This document shows, one piece after another, positions 27,430 to 36,856 of a stretch of DNA of 64,000 nucleotides (position 1 is the first letter of the stretch; each line of letters opens with the position of its first letter). The position numbers and the translations under genes were made by a program. The stretch comes from Calendula officinalis. Taxonomy: Eukaryota > Streptophyta > Magnoliopsida > Asterales > Asteraceae. Below the pieces are notes generated by a model. The model was given only the letters and a program-made list of their open reading frames with translations, was not told the origin of the DNA and ran no database searches. The DNA lies in the NCBI GenBank assembly GCA_963853835.1, contig OY970832.1, forward strand, positions 6,468,001 through 6,532,000, written 5' to 3'.

Positions 27430-28149
27430 AACCCTCTTCCATATCAACACTTTTCAGATTCTCCAGCCTTCCACTGAATCATAGCACCAAGAGTCGTTTG
27501 TATCACTTGCAATGCAAGTCAAGTACCAGGACACATCCTCCTCCCACTCCCAAGCAATCTTCTGTTGATTGTCTTAAGATCATCGGGCCCGTTGAATGGA
27601 GACGTAACGTTCTCTGAACACCTCTCACTCATAAGCATTCTTGAAATAACATTGTTTGACATCTTCACCAGCTCCCCATCAAGATTAACCGCCTTCCCAA
27701 TTTTGGCCTTAAACGGTTAATCTCATTGTGCCTAACGGGAAGAAGTAAATCTAGTGTTGTACCGTTTAGGAGCTGTGACATGACTATTTTCTTCATGAAC
27801 TTCCAGTAACGGAGCAAAGGATAAATCTTTTGATCCATAAGTTAGGTACGCGACGGCTGAGTTTTGGGGTCTGGTCGGTCTAAAAAGGCGGTTTTAAGGA
27901 ATTCTTTTGCTGTTTCGGGTGAACAAGCGACAACACACGGTACAGAGCCCAAAAGGAGACGGAAAACGGGACCATATCGAAGAGAAATCTTGGTGAGGGA
28001 TTGGAGCAAGGAGGTGGAGATGCCCGATGATGGGCAGAGCAAAAGGGGTTGGTGGGAGATTAGTTCGGGAATTTGTCGATTGCCCGAATTAAGATGGTGG
28101 AGACCAGCCATATGATAATGAGGAACAAGTAGCCTGGGAAATCAACCAT
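27430..28149 (-). pseudogene. CYP93A-like P450 pseudogene P2, internally deleted
   Basis: Minus strand; start codon at 28147-28149 with anchor-like VSTILIRA. A stop follows about 30 codons later, then shifted frames with LRYGPVFRLLLGSVPCVV and ETAKEFLKT, later MLMSERCSE. The sequence then jumps to the ExxR region (TLRLHSTGPMILRQSTEDC) and jumps again to the heme loop GSGRRMCPG (27530-27560). So the whole helix F to I part and the PERF region are missing. Too broken to be active. The upstream region (28150-28225) resembles that of P3 and P4. Confidence 0.88.
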
Positions 28150-28943
28150 GGTTAGTTTGGAGAAGTGTTAAGATGATGGTGTGCCCAAACAAGAGAGAAT
28201 ATGCTCATATTTATATAAAATAAAATATGTCCTCAACATTTGGTATTATTCTTGTTTAAGAAGATTCTAGCCGGCAACAAGTGATGGTTACTTGAACAAA
28301 GACCAAGTCTTTTCTTAATGATTGTTGGGTAGTATGTATTTTCTTTATCTGTTTTTCCTACATGATACTCTCTATCAACTACAAGAGATCCTAATAGATG
28401 TAGTGTTGTCTGCCATTTGCCCATGAAACAAAAATTCTCATTACAAGCTTAGATAAGAATGAACAAATCTTTTACAAGATACCACTCTTGATGCCAAACT
28501 TTTATAAGAATGAACAAACCATTTATAAGATACCACTCTGTTTCTCAATATATTACAGTAAACTGGTCATCCAAGGATAATGTTGACTTGTTATTGTTTT
28601 CTGAAGTAGGAACGCTACACTGCCTTTGGTTATTGCTTATAGCTATTTGATCATTATTTAATTATATATGCAAAATATAGTCATTAACTAAAATTAATTT
28701 GATGATTTGATCCAACCATATCAATTACCGCATCTTTGCATGGACAACGGTTTTGAAAACCGGACCGGATGATTCATTAACTTTTGGATCTGTCTTAAAA
28801 ACCAGACAATGTCACAATTAATTTTAAAATCACAAATAATGTAAATAATATAAAGATGGAACTTTCTATGAAATAGCTCATAAATTTATATCTGATAAAG
28901 AAATTACACCATCACATAATTTATAATTATTCTCGGGACCTCT
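28150..28943. other. Spacer between P2 and P3
   Basis: The first 80 bp is the P2 upstream region with TTTATATAAA. Then AT-rich DNA; the stretch 28850-28943 is homologous to 46285-46380, the 3' flank of P4. No gene. Confidence 0.55.
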
Positions 28944-29267
28944 GTGGGTAGAGACGTAACGTGTCAAGGAAACGTTATGTCTCTACCCACCGGTCCCATT
29001 GATTCCAAGAAAATCGTCAGAAGATTGCAGAGCCCTAGGTTATCATATCCCAGCTAACACCACTAGTTAACATAATTTAATGTAAGTAGTGGTGTTAGAT
29101 GGGATATGGTAACCTAGGACTCTGCAATCTTCTGATGATTTTCTTGGAATCAATGTGACCCGTGGGTAAAGAATTAACGTTTCCTTGACAATTGCATGGA
29201 GGTATGGAAGGTTTGGTATGTATAAGCCGGTTTTTTCCAACTACTCAGATCAATTTCATCTAAATAG
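28944..29267 (-). pseudogene. CYP93A-like pseudogene P3, 3' part
   Basis: From the Copia insertion inward (minus strand) it reads a fused EID then a broken copy of the helix K region (LHAIVKETL, LIPRKSSEDC, GYHIPSNTT). At 29088 the sequence turns around into an inverted second copy (see 28963-29189). The 5' part lies beyond the retrotransposon at 34488-34663. Before the insertion an internal deletion had already fused the exon 1 residues AYLD to exon 2 EID. Confidence 0.82.
28963..29189. repeat. Inverted duplication of P450 exon 2 (hairpin)
   Basis: Two 102-bp arms (28963-29064 sense on plus, 29088-29189 sense on minus) differing at about 9 positions, with a 23-nt loop. Both arms encode the P450 segment from KET (ExxR) to GYHIP(A/S)NTT. 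A transcript from either strand would fold into a long, nearly perfect stem. A second 19-bp hairpin (28944-28962 with 28972-28990, 9-nt loop) lies at its left edge. Confidence 0.92.
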
Positions 29268-29272
29268 GCATT

Positions 29273-29502
29273 TGTTAAACAAGAAACTGAATAAAAAGGA
29301 AACCAAATTACCTCATTATGACAGCAATATTCCTCAATGACTACAGCTCATCACCACGATTTTAGGAATCATTATTATTGTATTTCCTTTTCTTTGTCTT
29401 CATGTCCATGTATAAATATCGATAGGTCTCTGCATTGTAAATCACACAAGTAATACAAACACACAGTAATTACTCAAACGTTCTAGATTCATATTGTGAT
29501 CA
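29273..29502 (+). repeat. Copia 5' LTR
   Basis: 230 bp, followed directly by the tRNA-Met-type primer site. Contains TATAAATA near 29412 as a possible promoter box. Confidence 0.95.
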
Positions 29503-29582
29503 TGGTATCAGAGCGGGTTAGCTCATCATCTACCCAATCTTCCATCTAAACCACTTTACTCGTTCAAATTCTCCGGGCCGCC

Positions 29583-31781
29583 ATGTCTACCAACGGCAGC
29601 CCCGACGCAAATCTATCATTACAACTAGCCAATCTCCTTAGAAACAGCATCCATACGCAACCTCAAAACCCCAAATTATCCGATAACCTTAAAATCAATC
29701 TCAAGTTAAACAATCAAAACTATGCCTTATGGACCCGTATGATTCGGGTTGCTATAGGTGGAAAGTCCAAATCCCTTCTATCACATCTAACCTCGAATCC
29801 TCCCGATCAAGGAGCAGAAAATTTCGATCAGTGGGAACAAGAAGACTTGATTGTCTTCTCATGGCTCATCCAAAATATTGAACCAACACTAGCCGACAAC
29901 CTAACCGAGTATCCCACATCAAAAAACTTGTGGGATGCCTTGGTGGTCACTTACAGCAGTGGAAAAGACAAATTACAAACATTTAATCTGCATGTCAAAG
30001 CTAATGATATTAAACATAATGAAAGTTCCCTCGAAGAACTTTGGATCAAACTTCAAGGTATTTGGGGAGAGATCGATCGAATCGACCCGAACCCAATGAA
30101 ATGTCCAGAAGACATCAAGATTTATTCTAAAATCAGGTCAGAACAAAAGCTTTTCCAATTTCTTAACTCTCTCGATCGAAAATATGAACACATTAAAAGA
30201 GAGATCCTTCGGTTGGAGCCTCTTCCCTCTACCGAAGCAGCCTACGCCACTGTACGGAAGGAAGTCGCTCACCAGGTTATTCTGGGAGCAACTAACCTTG
30301 ACACACAGGGTATAGCATCGGGTTTTTCCACCACAACCACCGAAACCGAAGGAACGGGGCTCGCAGCCAAAGGTTACCGTCGGCCAGAGGGAAGAAAGGT
30401 TGGCTCAACAACTCGAGATTATAAATCTGACCTGATTTGTGACGAATGCGGCATGAGCCGACACACTAAAGATCAGTGTTTCAAAATTGTCGGTTACCCG
30501 GAGTGGTGGACCGACGGCCACAAGAAAAGCATGAAAAAATTCGGTCAAGAGAAGAAAAGAACACCTTATGACGGAAACACCGCCGATCGGAAACCAACAT
30601 CGTCGTCGTCTTCATCTGGATTTGGGGGGATGGCTACTGCGACGCCTGATTTGGGGGAGATGGAGTTCTCGGTTGAAACATGTAACAGGGGTGAGAGGTC
30701 GATAGCCTCAAACCCCCCCTCTTACTCATGTGATATGTTTAAAATTAACCCTCAACAACTAGATATGTTTAAAAATAACAACTCGATGGCCACTTATATG
30801 TTTAAATCCACACCAAAAAATAATAACAAATCCCACATGGTTGAAATTTTCGATTCACACCCTACAAAAAACTTATTTTATACACCAACCACATTTGTTC
30901 ACTTTATGGACAAAAGTTTTAAAAATTGCAGTGGGTTATATAATAAGGGTCATTGTGTGAATTTGGTTCAAAATACTAAAACAAAAGAAAAATTGTGGAT
31001 ATTTGATTGTGGGGCCACGGACACCATGACCCATGATCTATCCGATTTTACAACCACAAATAGACCAACGAAATCATATATTCAAACGGCAAATGGAGAA
31101 AAATTGCACGTTAAAACAGGGGGGAGCATTGAGATATCTCCAACTCTCAAGCTATCTAAATGTCTCTATATTCCCCAATTATCACATAAACTTTTATCCG
31201 TTAGTCATGTTACAAAAGAACTAAATTGTACAGTTCTTATGCACCCAACTTTTTGTATCTTGCAGGATATCAGGACGGGAGCGATAATTGGGCGTGGCAC
31301 TGAAAAAGATGTACTATACTATGTGGATGAAGTTACTCAAAATGGAAGAGCAATGTTATCTCATGGAACGACTGAAAGGGAGGCATGGTTATGGCACCGA
31401 AGACTAGGTCACCCATCCACAAACTATTTACACGTTTTATTTCCTAAATTATTTCCTTTAAATTGTAAGTCACATTGTGAAACATGTGTTTTTGCCAAAA
31501 GTCATAGGAAAAGTTTTAAACCAAATTTTACTAGAGTTGACCTACCTTTTTCATTAATTCATTCGGATGTTTGGGGACCATCCCCAATCACTGGGGGACA
31601 AAACTATCGCTTTTTTGTCATGTTTGTAGACGACTGCACTCGTATGACATGGGTATACTTATTAAAAAATAAAAGTGAAGTTTTTGAAAAATTTACCATT
31701 TTTTATAACATGGTCCAAACCCGAAAAATATCCAAATCCTTAGATCAGACAATGGTGGGGAATTTATTAACTCTGAAATGA
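29583..31781 (+). CDS. Copia gag, protease and integrase N-terminal part
   Basis: Start ATG at 29583, 80 bp after the primer site. The gag domain (NNQNYALWTRMIRVAIGG, about residues 40-230) is followed by a CCHC-like knuckle (CDECGMSRHTKDQC, about 285), the aspartic protease motif IFDCGATDT (about 472), the GAG-pre-integrase word WHRRLGHPS, the zinc pair CETCVFAK, and the first integrase Asp in HSDVWGP (about 660). The frame is lost near 31740, just before the second catalytic Asp, whose SDNGGEF motif is readable only in the frame of the next ORF. Capsid, maturation and integration functions are expected. This copy cannot make full-length Pol without frameshifting. Confidence 0.93.
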   Translation: MSTNGSPDANLSLQLANLLRNSIHTQPQNPKLSDNLKINLKLNNQNYALWTRMIRVAIGGKSKSLLSHLTSNPPDQGAENFDQWEQEDLIVFSWLIQNIEPTLADNLTEYPTSKNLWDALVVTYSSGKDKLQTFNLHVKANDIKHNESSLEELWIKLQGIWGEIDRIDPNPMKCPEDIKIYSKIRSEQKLFQFLNSLDRKYEHIKREILRLEPLPSTEAAYATVRKEVAHQVILGATNLDTQGIASGFSTTTTETEGTGLAAKGYRRPEGRKVGSTTRDYKSDLICDECGMSRHTKDQCFKIVGYPEWWTDGHKKSMKKFGQEKKRTPYDGNTADRKPTSSSSSSGFGGMATATPDLGEMEFSVETCNRGERSIASNPPSYSCDMFKINPQQLDMFKNNNSMATYMFKSTPKNNNKSHMVEIFDSHPTKNLFYTPTTFVHFMDKSFKNCSGLYNKGHCVNLVQNTKTKEKLWIFDCGATDTMTHDLSDFTTTNRPTKSYIQTANGEKLHVKTGGSIEISPTLKLSKCLYIPQLSHKLLSVSHVTKELNCTVLMHPTFCILQDIRTGAIIGRGTEKDVLYYVDEVTQNGRAMLSHGTTEREAWLWHRRLGHPSTNYLHVLFPKLFPLNCKSHCETCVFAKSHRKSFKPNFTRVDLPFSLIHSDVWGPSPITGGQNYRFFVMFVDDCTRMTWVYLLKNKSEVFEKFTIFYNMVQTRKISKSLDQTMVGNLLTLK

Positions 31782-34258
31782 CACACTTTTGCCAAGAAAA
31801 AGGTATAATTCATCAAACCTCATGCCCTCACACCCCTGAACAAAATGGTGTCGCCGAGCGGAAAAATCGTATTCTACTAGAAATTACTAGGGCACTCTTA
31901 ATAGAATCTCAAGTCCCAAAATCTTTTTGGCCCGAAGCCCTAGTGACAGCCGCCTATCTCATCAATCGTCTTCCAACCCAGATTTTAAAATCAAAAACCC
32001 CTTTACAAGCTCTCACTGAATACACTGACCCGCCTCCCATTCTCACTCTTGAACCACGAATCTTTGGTTGTACTGTATTCGTCCACATACCAAAAACGGC
32101 CATATCTAAACTTGACCCATGTGCCGAGAAGTGTGTCTTTGTTGGATACGGAATCAATAAAAAAGGTTATCGGTGCTATAATCCAAAAACTCAGCGAATG
32201 TTTACCACAATGAATTGTGACTTCCTCGAGACAGAATACTATTATGCCACCAACCTCAGTGGTCAGGGGGAGAATGAGAAAAACATAAGTGACACACTGA
32301 GTTGGCTTCAGTATATAGATACCAATGAAATCAACCATGAAGAAATCCCTCCTCAATAGGCTCATCAACAGACTGAAGACAGTCCTCAAACTGAAGACAG
32401 TGCCCCCCAAATTTCGTGCCCTGTCCTGACTCCCGAGGTAAGTAACACTAACCCTGATACTAACAATTCGTCAGTACAAGAAAATATGCAGGAAACAGGT
32501 AGTGCAGACGAAGAAGAATACATCACAGTTCAAGAGAATGAACCTGAGCAATACACTCTACCACCAAGAACCAACCGAGGTATTCCTCCAAAGAGATACT
32601 CACCAGAAAAGGAAACGAAGAGAAGTAGATATCCAATGGCCAACATAGCCAAAGGAAATCTATCAGAACAAGCCAAGGCCTTTACAGTATCTCTGTGCTC
32701 AGAAGAAATTCCTACAAATACCGAGCAAGCCCTAAAGTCTAGACAATGGAAGATTGCGATGGAGGAAGAAATGGAAGCCCTAAAAAGGAACAAAACTTGG
32801 ACTAAATGTATTCTACCACCAGGGAAGAAAACTGTTGGATGTCGTTGGGTATATACAATCAAATACAAACCAGATGGAACTATTGAAAGATACAAGGCAA
32901 GATTAGTGGCAAAAGGGTACACCCAAACATATGGAATTGACTACTCTGAAACCTTCTCGCCAGTTGCAAAAATCAACACTATCAGAGTTCTTTGCTCCTT
33001 AGCTGCAAACCAGGGGTGGCCTCTACACCAGTTTGATGTAAAGAATGCTTTCCTACATGGAGACCTAAAAGAAGAAGTATACATGGAAGCTCCCCATGGT
33101 TTCACCAGCGACTTTAAAAAAAGGGAAGTTTGTCTACTTAAAAAATCTCTTTATGGTTTAAAACAATCCCCTAGAGCTTGGTTTGGGAGATTCACCATAG
33201 CTATGAGAAGCTATGGGTTCAACCAAAGCAACTCAGACCACACCTTATTTCTTAAACGAAGGGGGAAATTAATAACATGTCTAATAATTTATGTTGATGA
33301 TATGATCATTACAGGTAATGACAAAGAAGAAATCACCAAACTGAAGAAAAGCTTATTCTCAGAATTTGAAATGAAGGGCCTAGGAAACCTCAAATACTTC
33401 CTAGGAATTGAAGTTCTCAGATCAAAACACGGGATCTTCATGCACCAGAAAAAATATATTCTCGACTTATTGGCAGAAACCGGAATGATTGATTGCAAAC
33501 CAGCTGAAACCCCAATGATTATGAACCAAAAACTCCTCAATGATGAAAATGAAGACTTAGCTGATAAAATGAGATACCAACGAATGGTGGGGAAACTAAT
33601 ATATCTTTCACACACTCGTCCAGACATAGCATATGCCGTAGGGGTAGTAAGTCAACATATGCACAAACCCCAAAAACCTCACATGGAAGCCGTCCTAAGG
33701 ATCATAAGATACCTCAAAGGAACAACAGGACATGGAATCCTATTTAAGCAAAATGGTCATCTCGATACTCAACTATATACCGATGCAGACTGGGCAGGAG
33801 ACAAAAACAACAGGAGATCAACTGCAGGATACTTTACCCTTGTTGGTGGAAATCTTGTCACATGGCGTAGTAAAAAACAAAAAGTAGTAGCCTTATCTAG
33901 TGCAAAAGCCGAGTTTCGCGGAATTGCAAGGGGAATAACTGAAGTGCTATGGGTAAGGAAGTTGCTAACAGAGATAGGGTTTGCCCCACGAATCCCAAGT
34001 AAGGTATTTAGTGACAACGAAGCAGCAATTCAAATATCTGAGAACCCAGTTCAACATGATCGAACAAAACACATAAAAGCAGACCGACATTTCATCAAAG
34101 AAAAACTAGAAGCAAAAATTATCACTCTTCCGTTTGTGTGGTCCGAAGATCAACTAGCAGATATCTTAACTAAAGCCGTTAATGGGAAATCCCTACACGA
34201 AGTACTTGGCAAGTTGAATTTTGGTGATCCCACTATTCAACTTGAGGGGGAGTGTTAA
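31778..34258 (+). CDS. Copia integrase C-part, reverse transcriptase and RNase H
   Basis: Same frame throughout, with one internal TAG at 32357-32359. The integrase continues from THFCQEKGI with the catalytic Glu in EQNGVAERKNR. The RT has WVYTIKYKPDG, QFDVKNAFLHG and the catalytic YVDDMI (near 33290). RNase H has YTDADWAGD and the C-terminal HIKADRHFI. The stop and the upstream frameshift mark a defective copy, but both lesions are single events, consistent with recent insertion. Confidence 0.92.
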
Positions 34259-34482
34259 ACAAGAAACTGAATAAAAGGGAAACCAAATTACCTCATTATG
34301 ACAGCAATATTCCTCAATGACTACAGCTCATCACCACGATTTTAGGAATCATTATTATTGTATTTCCTTTTCTTTGTCTTCATGTCCATGTATAAATATC
34401 GATAGGTCTCTACATTGTAAATCACACAAGTAATACAAACACACAATAATTACTCAAATGTTCTAGATTCATATTGTGATCA
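34253..34482 (+). repeat. Copia 3' LTR
   Basis: 230 bp, four differences from the 5' LTR. It ends one base before the second GCATT target copy. Confidence 0.95.
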
Positions 34483-34487
34483 GCATT

Positions 34488-34663
34488 TTCATTTGTTTTA
34501 AGAAACTCTTTCGCTGCTTCTGATAAATCTCCAATGATGGGAATGGCAAAGGGGCTGGGGGGAGATTACGTTTAGAACGAGAGAATTTGAAGAATGCTCG
34601 GATCAATATGGTGGAGATTAGCCATATGAAAAAGAGGAACAAGTAGGACCCGAATTCAACCAT
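34488..34663 (-). pseudogene. CYP93A-like pseudogene P3, 5' part
   Basis: Minus strand start codon at 34661-34663, then an N-terminal anchor (SYLFLFFIWLISTILIRAFF), basic SRSKRN and the proline hinge LPPAPLPFP. After that a deletion joins PIIGDL to SEAAKEFLKTNENA. Continues on the far side of the Copia element. Confidence 0.85.
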
Positions 34664-35470
34664 TGTTAATTAGCTCAACTCTTAAAATGATGATGTGTTC
34701 AAACAAGAAACTATGCTCACATTTATATAGAATACTGAAACCTCTCGTACGTGTCATTTCTACCCACTTTTTTTCCTGACTTTTAAACGGTGTGTCAAAT
34801 TCTCTCAAAGTTGTATATATTACAAACAATGTTAATTAGAAAATAAAACTTTTGATACACATAATAAAAGTATATATAGAGATCAATTCGCTACACAACA
34901 AAATGCTCTACAAGAGCCAATTTTGATTCCACATGTAATTAAAGGGGATGATTTTCCTACCACAACTTTTAATGTATGTATCACATTCAATGCATAACAT
35001 ACTTGTACAGTTAGCTATAAAATCTGTACAGTTTGGTATAACCATTAAAAAAAGTTGTGGTACCCAATATCAGTTCTCTCTAATTAAGGACCACACACCA
35101 CTAGAAAACATAATTTGAACTTAGCAGCCTAATAAAAGTCTGGCAACTACGCACATCTCTCGTGTTAAATGACTCAGTTTTCATAAGAAATTAATCCTAA
35201 ATCAATCATTTTATTAGGTAGGTACATCTGCAGTTGTAACTTAAAGAGGCAGTTCCATTAATTGTAACTGTATTTATGGCGGCTTTCAAAGAACATTCAT
35301 AAATCATTTACTTGAAAAGTAATTAGACTCCAGTATCGACCCAATATTGATATTCCAATAAATTGCATTCCATACTAAACGGGTCAAAACAATATGACAC
35401 ACATTGATAAAGATTAAAACGTTTGAAAAGATGAATTTGCATTATAACCTCCAAAATCATTTATCTGAAA
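34664..35470 (-). promoter_or_regulatory. Conserved upstream region of P3
   Basis: Homologous to the region above P4 (47996-48790): both have the TTTATATA box (TATATAAAT on the minus strand) about 65-70 bp before the ATG, and the words GGAGCCAATTTTGATTCCAC or close variants and GTCTG(G/C)CAACTACGCACAT. This shows that the cluster grew by duplication of gene plus promoter. Confidence 0.65.
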
Positions 35471-35993
35471 CTATTAGATTGGACTATTCAATACTGGTTG
35501 CCTGGTTGGGTAGTCCATATTGCATTCCAAATAGAAGGGTCAAAAGCTGAAACATGTCGAATGACGATGCAAATTTCAATATCTAATATTAAGTGACAAG
35601 TGAATGGTAATATTTAATTTTTGTGTAATCTCAATAGACAAATCTCAACGGTTGATGAATAAGATCTAATAGTCAAGATTGGTCACATAAAATAAAGGGA
35701 ATTGATTTGTTAAAAAAGGGTTCATATGTATCGTCTCATCTATGCGGCCACTACCTTTTCTGCCATCGATCTCTATTGTTTAAAGAAGGTTTGTTAATTT
35801 ACTCTTTCTCGCAGTATCAAATTTCCATAAAAGGTTCGTCAACAAATATTACGATTTGTTGTGATATTTGTAACTTTATGAAAATTTAATAATAGGTAAA
35901 AACATTTTGTATATGTCGATAGATCATGCTAATATTGTTTTAATTTCATTCAATAGATGACCTTAATAATGAATTCTTGAAGTCCAATGATTC
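35471..35993. other. Left flank of the Tat element
   Basis: No gene. Contains GGAATTGATTTGTTAAA (near 35698), which recurs inverted at 46253, on the other side of the retrotransposon. Perhaps the end of an older inverted-repeat element. Confidence 0.4.
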
Positions 35994-35998
35994 AATAT

Positions 35999-36590
35999 TG
36001 TTGAATCCAGATTCTTCCGGACTGGTCGGATGCTTCGTTTCGTCGGAGAACCTGCGTACAACCACGAAGAAAACCTAGTCAGGAGCCTTACGAGGGTCAC
36101 CTCGTAAAGACACTCCGACGGTCAAGTTAGTATTTAAGTATAATTCGGATCGAGATATCGACAACAATAAATGGGGGACAGTATTAATGGGAGAAGAGCA
36201 TTGAATGTGATAGATAGTAAAGAATGGTTAATGCCTGCCTTGACCTCTGTTGAGGATGATTATTTATGGACGAAATGTCTTGGGCGGGAGAAGTGGTTTC
36301 CCTCCTTCGCGTATGACATCCGTTGGTCCGTTGGGCAAAAGCACGGGACGAAACCCCCTCAATCCGTTGGTTAATAAGGCGGTGCTTCGTCTTGGGAAGT
36401 TGGTATCGCCGCTCGCATTAAATGCACACATACTTTCCCTTGAATTCCGCTTACGTTATTTGACCCTCGGGACTCGACAATCTATTCCTTTCATCGTCTT
36501 GCATTACTCTTTCCCGCGCTTGGGATATTTGCATGGTTATACGCCATGCACGTTCCAGAACGTTCTTTAGGAAACCATGGTGCGCTATCA
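35999..36590 (-). repeat. Tat element 3' LTR
   Basis: 592 bp, TGTTGAATCC to GCGCTATCA on the plus strand. Two short ORFs inside it recur in the other LTR and are not genes. Confidence 0.95.
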
Positions 36591-36856
36591 AGTCCCCTTA
36601 GTTAAAAGTGAATTACCACGCAGTTGATTTTGTTTTAACTATTATTTTAAATGATTTCCCCTTCGAAAAATATTACCGTTGGACTATTAGTTACCGTTAC
36701 AGCTTCTTCGGGACTCGACCGTTGGCGATCTTTCGGTGTACCGCGCCGCTCGCTCTTCCTTTCCTATAAATATTTATTCTCTTCATTATTCGTTTGTCTT
36801 ACTTTCTGTTACTTTCCTTCTCTCCCCCTTTTTTCTTTTTACGCTTGATCTTCACT

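Larger units (their letters stand above)
29273..34482 (+). mobile_element. Ty1/copia LTR retrotransposon, inserted in P3
   Basis: 5210 bp, 230-bp LTRs (29273-29502 and 34253-34482) starting TGTTAAAC and ending GTGATCA, with 5-bp duplication GCATT (29268-29272 and 34483-34487). PBS TGGTATCAGAGC (initiator tRNA-Met type) follows the 5' LTR at 29503. A purine-rich tract CTTGAGGGGGAG precedes the 3' LTR. LTRs differ at about 4 of 230 positions. Coding region is copia order: gag, protease, integrase, RT, RNase H. One frameshift and one stop make this copy defective. Lineage within copia not assigned. Confidence 0.96.

Noticed and set aside
36171..36570. ORFs of 67 and 106 codons in the Tat LTR, repeated at 45396-45795
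   Set aside because: Identical because the LTRs are identical; they overlap each other in different frames and have no recognisable domain.
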